Source: CAG-873 sp910578365 (GTDB taxonomy: Bacteria; Bacteroidota; Bacteroidia; Bacteroidales; Muribaculaceae). Taken from it: a stretch of DNA of 64,000 nt. The stretch spans positions 2,232,001-2,296,000 of the forward strand of contig OX620685.1 in assembly GCA_951635545.1 (NCBI GenBank), written 5' to 3'. The notes under the pieces are model-generated. The model ran no database searches, was not told where the DNA came from, and saw only the letters and a program-made list of their open reading frames with translations. Within the stretch, counting starts at the first letter, position 1. Each line of letters begins with the position of its first letter. Below are positions 58,618 through 64,000 of this stretch, piece after piece. The position numbers and the translations under genes were made by a program.

Positions 58618-59499
58618 TCATGCAGATTTCAGGTAATATTTTTTCCAGATCTTACGTCCGGGTACCGCTCCGCGATGCACTTCATCGGGAGTCAGCATGC
58701 CGAGACTGAGGTGCGGTCGGCGGGTATGGTAAGTGTTGATTACATCCTCCAGCACCTGCCGTATGTTGTCCTTCCTTACGTCCATATGCTTCAGAAACTC
58801 CTCTTTAAGTATGCCGTTTACCCTTTCGGCAATTCCGTTGTTACGTGGGTCGTGCCCTTCCGTCATGCTGATTCGGGCGTGGCGTCTACGAAGCATTTCC
58901 ACGTAGGGTTTGGCACAATACTGAAGTCCCTTGTCCGAGTGGTGTATGGGATGCTGACCTCTCCTGCATTGCCTGAAAGCCATCTTCAATGCCGTCATGG
59001 CGTTCTCATGCCGCATGTTATCGGCAATCTCCCATCCCACTATTTTCTTCGAATAGGCATCCGTAATCAGAAACAGATAGTAAAATGTATTCTGATCAGG
59101 AAGCCATATATATGTTATGTCGCTTACCCACAACTGGTTTATGTCATCAGGCGCGAAGTCTTTCCGTAGATCCGGATAGACCTTCATTCCGTGATCGGAG
59201 AAGGTTGTCCTTGTCCTGCGGACTCGGGGACGTATCAGAAGATTATGCCTGTTCATGATATCGAACAGGCGGTCACGGCCTATGTCGAGACAGAACTCCT
59301 TACGTAACCTGTCCTTCATCTTTCTGACTCCGAGTGCCGGAAGATCCTCTCGTATCGAGCGAACGCATTCCAGGATGCGGTCTTCGTCAATGGCATCCTT
59401 GAACGACCTTTTGAAAAAGGCATACCACGCTTGTTTAGTCACCCCAAGCAACCCGCATGCCTCGCTGACACTCAGGTCACGGGACATGCGCAAGCGCAT
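58618..59499 (-). CDS. IS3 OrfB, catalytic part of the transposase (copy A)
   Basis: 293 residues from MRLRMSRDLSVSEACG. An HTH_21-like helical part (GVRKMKDRLRKEF) precedes the retroviral-integrase-fold domain with Asp in WVSDITYIW, Asp in HHSDKGLQY and Glu in NGIAERVNGILKEEF. It is most likely made as an OrfAB fusion through a -1 frameshift at the run of seven A (minus strand, 59523-59517). The frame upstream of its ATG is open back to that site. Confidence 0.93.
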   Translation of the reverse strand: MRLRMSRDLSVSEACGLLGVTKQAWYAFFKRSFKDAIDEDRILECVRSIREDLPALGVRKMKDRLRKEFCLDIGRDRLFDIMNRHNLLIRPRVRRTRTTFSDHGMKVYPDLRKDFAPDDINQLWVSDITYIWLPDQNTFYYLFLITDAYSKKIVGWEIADNMRHENAMTALKMAFRQCRRGQHPIHHSDKGLQYCAKPYVEMLRRRHARISMTEGHDPRNNGIAERVNGILKEEFLKHMDVRKDNIRQVLEDVINTYHTRRPHLSLGMLTPDEVHRGAVPGRKIWKKYYLKSA

Positions 59500-59501
59500 G
59501 G

Positions 59502-60002
59502 CTACTTGGTAGTTGATTTTTTTGACTGCGCAGGCTTTACAAGCTTCTTGTATTCGGCGATGACACCACTCTGGAACTCTTCACGCAGCTCTGCCTTTTT
59601 CCTGTCAGCCTCCAGTTTCTCTATCTTTCTGGTGGCGGCGTTTAACTTGCGTGTTAGATCCAGTATGGTCTGCTCGGTATCCGTGAGCCTGGTAGTGGGA
59701 GAGGTTTTCTTTGTCATTCCTTTCTTTTTTGTCGTTTGTGCCGGAGTTGCCAGGGACGATATGGCCTTTGTTGTCCGGCATCCGGAGCCGGGAATTAATG
59801 CTCCCGTCATGCGGCGCAGCCATTTGCTGATGCTTGACCGTGTGCCGCGATAGTCCGGGATTGCATTTACTATTGTAAACAATGTCCCGACCGCAAAATT
59901 GTATTCCTCGTCAATCTGACTGAAACTTTTTCCGCTGCTGTGCCAGGCATTGATTGCCGAAATCTGAGATTCGTCCCAGAATTTTTTGTTTTCTTCACAC
60001 AT
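59502..60002 (-). CDS. IS3 OrfA, DNA-binding part (copy A)
   Basis: 166 residues. A helix-turn-helix (ISAINAWHSSGKSFSQIDEEYNF) at the front is followed by a Lys/Thr-rich linker and a coiled coil (LDLTRKLNAATRKIEKLEADRKKAELREEF) for multimer formation. The protein ends shortly after an A7 slippery run, where ribosomes can shift into orfB. Confidence 0.9.
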   Translation of the reverse strand: MCEENKKFWDESQISAINAWHSSGKSFSQIDEEYNFAVGTLFTIVNAIPDYRGTRSSISKWLRRMTGALIPGSGCRTTKAISSLATPAQTTKKKGMTKKTSPTTRLTDTEQTILDLTRKLNAATRKIEKLEADRKKAELREEFQSGVIAEYKKLVKPAQSKKSTTK

Positions 60003-60052
60003 TTTACTAAAAAATGTTGAATCTGACGGTCAACACTTTTCCGGACTAGACA

Positions 60053-60670
60053 TACTGAAATTTTTTGTATTGCAGATGATTTCTGCAAAGAATTTGAGGG
60101 TGAGATGGCAAAAAATGCACTTCCGTCCACAACTGACACTCCAAAACGGAAAAGAAAGCGCATGATGTCGGATGCCGAGGTCATCACGATTCTGATCTGT
60201 TTCCACTTCAATTCGTACCGAAACTTCAAGCACTATTATCTGGGATGTGTGCGCATTCACTGGAAGCATCTGTTTCCGCAGACATTCTCCTACAACCGCT
60301 TCGTGGAGGTCATGCCCCGATGTTTTGTGGCTATGACCATGTTCCTGCGACTTGCATGTTTCGGAGAGTGCACGGGAATAAGTTTTGTGGACAGCACCTG
60401 CATTCCGGTCATTCATAACAAGCGCCAGTTCAACATGAAAGTCTTCAAGGATATCGCGGCCAAGGGTAAGAGTACGATGGGATGGTATGTAGGCTTCAAG
60501 CTGCATCTGCTATGTAACGAAAAAGGGGAACTGATCAACTTCGTATTGACACGTGCCAATGTGGACGACCGCAATGAGGCAGTCATCGACACACTGACTG
60601 ACAGGGTATTTGGAAAACTATACGCTGACAAGGGATATATATCGCAGTCTCTTTTCGGGCATCTTTGGGA
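60053..60670 (+). mobile_element. IS982 copy X, middle fragment
   Basis: 618 bp of IS982 between the two IS3 copies, beginning with the TACTG target repeat. It continues the left fragment directly. The right third of the element is missing. Confidence 0.9.
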
Positions 60671-60720
60671 TGTCTAGTCCGGAAAAGTGTTGACCGTCAG
60701 ATTCAACATTTTTTAGTAAA

Positions 60721-61221
60721 ATGTGTGAAGAAAACAAAAAATTCTGGGACGAATCTCAGATTTCGGCAATCAATGCCTGGCACAGCAGCGGAAAAAGTTT
60801 CAGTCAGATTGACGAGGAATACAATTTTGCGGTCGGGACATTGTTTACAATAGTAAATGCAATCCCGGACTATCGCGGCACACGGTCAAGCATCAGCAAA
60901 TGGCTGCGCCGCATGACGGGAGCATTAATTCCCGGCTCCGGATGCCGGACAACAAAGGCCATATCGTCCCTGGCAACTCCGGCACAAACGACAAAAAAGA
61001 AAGGAATGACAAAGAAAACCTCTCCCACTACCAGGCTCACGGATACCGAGCAGACCATACTGGATCTAACACGCAAGTTAAACGCCGCCACCAGAAAGAT
61101 AGAGAAACTGGAGGCTGACAGGAAAAAGGCAGAGCTGCGTGAAGAGTTCCAGAGTGGTGTCATCGCCGAATACAAGAAGCTTGTAAAGCCTGCGCAGTCA
61201 AAAAAATCAACTACCAAGTAG
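60721..61221 (+). CDS. IS3 OrfA (copy B)
   Basis: 166 residues, same protein as copy A OrfA. The slippery run A AAA AAA is at 61200-61206, in the correct phase (third base of a Ser codon, then two Lys codons) for -1 shifting. Confidence 0.9.
   Translation: MCEENKKFWDESQISAINAWHSSGKSFSQIDEEYNFAVGTLFTIVNAIPDYRGTRSSISKWLRRMTGALIPGSGCRTTKAISSLATPAQTTKKKGMTKKTSPTTRLTDTEQTILDLTRKLNAATRKIEKLEADRKKAELREEFQSGVIAEYKKLVKPAQSKKSTTK
61200..61206 (+). promoter_or_regulatory. Programmed -1 frameshift site of IS3 copy B
   Basis: Seven consecutive A in X XXY YYZ phase near the end of orfA. After a -1 slip the frame stays open through the orfA stop and into orfB. The same site in copy A is at 59517-59523 on the minus strand. 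Confidence 0.75.
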
Positions 61222-61223
61222 CC

Positions 61224-62105
61224 ATGCGCTTGCGCATGTCCCGTGACCTGAGTGTCAGCGAGGCATGCGGGTTGCTTGGGGTGACTAAACAAGCGTGGTA
61301 TGCCTTTTTCAAAAGGTCGTTCAAGGATGCCATTGACGAAGACCGCATCCTGGAATGCGTTCGCTCGATACGAGAGGATCTTCCGGCACTCGGAGTCAGA
61401 AAGATGAAGGACAGGTTACGTAAGGAGTTCTGTCTCGACATAGGCCGTGACCGCCTGTTCGATATCATGAACAGGCATAATCTTCTGATACGTCCCCGAG
61501 TCCGCAGGACAAGGACAACCTTCTCCGATCACGGAATGAAGGTCTATCCGGATCTACGGAAAGACTTCGCGCCTGATGACATAAACCAGTTGTGGGTAAG
61601 CGACATAACATATATATGGCTTCCTGATCAGAATACATTTTACTATCTGTTTCTGATTACGGATGCCTATTCGAAGAAAATAGTGGGATGGGAGATTGCC
61701 GATAACATGCGGCATGAGAACGCCATGACGGCATTGAAGATGGCTTTCAGGCAATGCAGGAGAGGTCAGCATCCCATACACCACTCGGACAAGGGACTTC
61801 AGTATTGTGCCAAACCCTACGTGGAAATGCTTCGTAGACGCCACGCCCGAATCAGCATGACGGAAGGGCACGACCCACGTAACAACGGAATTGCCGAAAG
61901 GGTAAACGGCATACTTAAAGAGGAGTTTCTGAAGCATATGGACGTAAGGAAGGACAACATACGGCAGGTGCTGGAGGATGTAATCAACACTTACCATACC
62001 CGCCGACCGCACCTCAGTCTCGGCATGCTGACTCCCGATGAAGTGCATCGCGGAGCGGTACCCGGACGTAAGATCTGGAAAAAATATTACCTGAAATCTG
62101 CATGA
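61224..62105 (+). CDS. IS3 OrfB (copy B)
   Basis: 293 residues, same protein as copy A OrfB, intact DDE motifs. Its ATG lies 2 nt after the orfA stop, in the -1 frame. Confidence 0.93.
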   Translation: MRLRMSRDLSVSEACGLLGVTKQAWYAFFKRSFKDAIDEDRILECVRSIREDLPALGVRKMKDRLRKEFCLDIGRDRLFDIMNRHNLLIRPRVRRTRTTFSDHGMKVYPDLRKDFAPDDINQLWVSDITYIWLPDQNTFYYLFLITDAYSKKIVGWEIADNMRHENAMTALKMAFRQCRRGQHPIHHSDKGLQYCAKPYVEMLRRRHARISMTEGHDPRNNGIAERVNGILKEEFLKHMDVRKDNIRQVLEDVINTYHTRRPHLSLGMLTPDEVHRGAVPGRKIWKKYYLKSA

Positions 62106-62325
62106 GTCAAGATTTTTCAGTACTTTTGCATACCCCAACCGACGGGACTGACGGTGATTGCACTGCAAGTCTCAAAAATCCCCGGGGCATCGAGCCCCGG
62201 AGGATTTTACCCCAACCTCGGGGATCTCAGGCTCATACCTGCATGTCTCCACAGTCTTCGGACTGTTTAACATTCATTCATAATCTCAAACCCTCTGACC
62301 CGTCAATATTTTTCAGGACGCCACA

Positions 62326-63443
62326 TGAATCGGCAGCTTAAAAAAGTTGCCGATTCTCTTGGTAATATTACTGATATTTAGTAATTTAGAGGTACTAAAC
62401 AATAAATACTGTATCATGATTACCGAAAGTAAAGTTACTGAAATTTTTTGTATTGCAGATGATTTCTGCAAAGAATTTGAGGGTGAGATGGCAAAAAATG
62501 CACTTCCGTCCACAACTGACACTCCAAAACGGAAAAGAAAGCGCATGATGTCGGATGCCGAGGTCATCACGATTCTGATCTGTTTCCACTTCAATTCGTA
62601 CCGAAACTTCAAGCACTATTATCTGGGATGTGTGCGCATTCACTGGAAGCATCTGTTTCCGCAGACATTCTCCTACAACCGCTTCGTGGAGGTCATGCCC
62701 CGATGTTTTGTGGCTATGACCATGTTCCTGCGACTTGCATGTTTCGGAGAGTGCACGGGAATAAGTTTTGTGGACAGCACCTGCATTCCGGTCATTCATA
62801 ACAAGCGCCAGTTCAACATGAAAGTCTTCAAGGATATCGCGGCCAAGGGTAAGAGTACGATGGGATGGTATGTAGGCTTCAAGCTGCATCTGCTATGTAA
62901 CGAAAAAGGGGAACTGATCAACTTCGTATTGACACGTGCCAATGTGGACGACCGCAATGAGGCAGTCATCGACACACTGACTGACAGGGTATTTGGAAAA
63001 CTATACGCTGACAAGGGATATATATCGCAGTCTCTTTTCGGGCATCTTTGGGATGATGGCATACATATTGTGACAGGTCTTCGCTCGAACATGAAACAGC
63101 GTCTCATGCCGTTCTATGACAGGATGATGCTTCGTAAAAGGAGCATCATCGAATCCATAAACGACATGCTGAAGAATGTGGCGCAGCTCGTCCACTCCCG
63201 CCATCGTAGTGTACACAACTTCCTCATGAACCTGCTTGCGGCAATGGGGGCGTATTGTTTCTTCGCCACAAAGCCGGAAGTGAACTTCGACTTTGAGGTA
63301 CCCGAGTCAAACGGGCAGCTTGTCCTCTGGGATTAACAACACCAAACTGTACAAATAAATCAGGCGACCTTGAAAGGCCGCCCAATACTCTATGTTGTCT
63401 TTTGCTTGGTTGAAAATCATAAAGTTCTTATCCCGAACTCGCG
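62326..63443 (+). mobile_element. IS982 copy Y, missing its left end
   Basis: 1118 bp of IS982 that starts at TGAATCGGCAGC, about 34 bp inside the element, so the left terminal repeat is absent. The right repeat (ends at 63443) is intact. Confidence 0.9.
62416..63336 (+). CDS. IS982-family transposase (copy Y)
   Basis: 306 residues from MITESKVTEIF, full length, same protein as copy 1 at 7087-8007. It has all three DDE motifs. Although its own left end is lost, the protein could act on the left end of copy X and on other IS982 copies. Confidence 0.92.
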   Translation: MITESKVTEIFCIADDFCKEFEGEMAKNALPSTTDTPKRKRKRMMSDAEVITILICFHFNSYRNFKHYYLGCVRIHWKHLFPQTFSYNRFVEVMPRCFVAMTMFLRLACFGECTGISFVDSTCIPVIHNKRQFNMKVFKDIAAKGKSTMGWYVGFKLHLLCNEKGELINFVLTRANVDDRNEAVIDTLTDRVFGKLYADKGYISQSLFGHLWDDGIHIVTGLRSNMKQRLMPFYDRMMLRKRSIIESINDMLKNVAQLVHSRHRSVHNFLMNLLAAMGAYCFFATKPEVNFDFEVPESNGQLVLWD

Positions 63444-64000
63444 TTATTACGTACACCTCAATCATTGGCGAGGCTGCGTTGACAATACTAATCCATTGAT
63501 TGTTCCGACAAGGGAAGACGCACAGGTGTATATGCGCTTGCGGGAGATAGAAAATAAACTCTATTGTTGCGCGGATAAGGAATCCCGCAAGTTATTACGC
63601 CAATTAAAAATTTATGAAACACAGTATGATTGGCGTCCGCGAAAGTCTGGTGATGATACTTTCGTCGGACTTATCTCTCCGACAGGAGAACAGTTGTTGC
63701 CTGACAGTTTCGCAGACGTATTTGCTCAATTTGACGCAATAAACGGTAAGCCGATTTTTGTGCCGGTTTCAAATGGGGAGGCATGGGCGCTGGTTTCGTT
63801 ATCCAATCCACATGTTCTGATGACCGGTTTTCAATACAATGCCATCATTCCGGAACGATGGGAGCGAAGTCTGTTTTTTGTTCAGGACAGAGAAACAAAG
63901 AAATGGGGTGCACTAAAGGTTACATACCCCTTTCTACATAAAAAGCCCTATGGGGACTGCCTGCCACTGCTTGAAACACTCATGCCTCCTATTGCGGATG
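63444..64000 (+). CDS. WG-repeat-like protein, cut by the IS and by the window edge
   Basis: A plus-strand frame is open from the IS982 end to the last base. It reads VGLISPTGEQLLPDSFADVF, then AWALVSLSNPHVLMTGFQYNAI and ETKKWGALKVTYPF: short repeats with W-(G/A)-L turns typical of WG-repeat (beta-hairpin) proteins. Codons before 63532 (first in-frame ATG) also look coding (HWRGCVDNTNPLIVPTREDAQVYMRL), so the native start was probably lost to the IS nest. The C-terminus lies outside the window. WG proteins are common in Bacteroidetes, often with unknown roles. Confidence 0.65.

Larger units (their letters stand above)
58400..60052 (-). mobile_element. IS3-family insertion sequence, copy A
   Basis: 1653 bp with imperfect terminal inverted repeats of about 30 bp, TGGCGTCCTGAAAAATATTG at one end and TGTCTAGTCCGGAAAAGTG at the other, starting TG and ending CA. 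It carries orfA and orfB on the minus strand, and a GC-rich hairpin (58515-58549) past orfB. It is an exact-length inverted copy of the element at 60671-62323. Confidence 0.92.
58375..60670 (+). pseudogene. IS982 transposase of copy X, broken
   Basis: The gene starts MITESKVT at 58375. It is split by IS3 copy A (58400-60052), resumes at 60058 and is cut off at 60670 by IS3 copy B after GHLWD, losing about the last 95 codons with the catalytic Glu. No functional product is expected. Confidence 0.85.
60671..62323 (+). mobile_element. IS3-family insertion sequence, copy B
   Basis: 1653 bp, apparently identical to copy A but in the opposite orientation. The flanks (TTGGGA and CATGAA) share no target duplication, so this position arose by rearrangement or after a deletion. 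Confidence 0.92.

Noticed and set aside
58400..62323. Reading the IS3 pair as a composite transposon carrying cargo
   Set aside because: The segment between them is only part of an IS982 element, with no cargo gene. Copy B lacks a target repeat.

Overview
The window is chromosomal DNA of a gut member of the Bacteroidales, most likely Muribaculaceae. The evidence is SusC/SusD and hybrid two-component genes, Bacteroidetes-type promoters (-33 TTTG, about 20 nt, -7 TAnnTTTG), Bacteroidetes lipoproteins (DUF4493, DUF6377), and a 16S rRNA that reads like Muribaculaceae. The lineage comes from recognising the sequence, not from a search. Boundaries given for rRNA ends, promoters and terminators are estimates from pattern reading.

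Layout: (1) 1-3.5 kb, minus strand: a stand-alone homocysteine S-methyltransferase domain protein, an L,D-transpeptidase lipoprotein and a DEAD-box RNA helicase. (2) 3.5-6.9 kb, plus strand: a secreted alpha/beta-hydrolase overlapping a GH2 beta-mannosidase. (3) 6.98-8.13 kb: an IS982-family element. (4) 8.2-21.7 kb, minus strand: a complete polysaccharide utilization locus (hybrid two-component sensor, then GH16 endoglucanase, SusC, SusD, a second surface glycan-binding lipoprotein and a GH3 beta-glucosidase). Its order suggests mixed-linkage beta-glucan or laminarin. (5) tRNA-Lys, then a three-gene operon of large DUF4493 surface lipoproteins (22.4-28.3 kb). (6) 28.5-40.5 kb: an insertion-sequence-rich stretch. 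An IS4-like element cuts a lipoprotein-mutL operon from its probable promoter, two head-to-tail ISAs1 copies split a DUF6377 regulator gene, and IS1634 and IS982 elements follow. (7) 40.6-52 kb: an ATP-grasp-like protein, a five-fold helix-turn-helix protein with palindromes at its promoter, rsgA, a winged-helix protein, an LptF/G permease, ribBA, trxA and dnaE. (8) 52.2-57.7 kb: a complete rRNA operon (16S, tRNA-Ala, 23S, 5S) with two tandem promoters. (9) 57.8-63.4 kb: an orphan IS66 TnpB gene, then a 5.2-kb nest of IS982 and IS3 pieces in which two identical IS3 copies form a 1.65-kb inverted repeat. (10) A WG-repeat-like gene, 5'-truncated by the IS nest, runs off the right edge.

How the genes work together: in the glucan locus, surface GH16 cleaves polymer, the SusD-like and second lipoprotein bind it, SusC imports oligosaccharides, periplasmic GH3 releases glucose, and the sensor protein reads oligosaccharides and activates the operon. 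The beta-mannosidase/esterase pair adds a second glycan activity. The strongest leads are the multi-HTH protein with its palindrome pair, the tandem ISAs1 dimer with a one-base junction, and the IS982/IS3 composite with intact outer ends. I did not find a CRISPR array, prophage, or a recognisable defence system.
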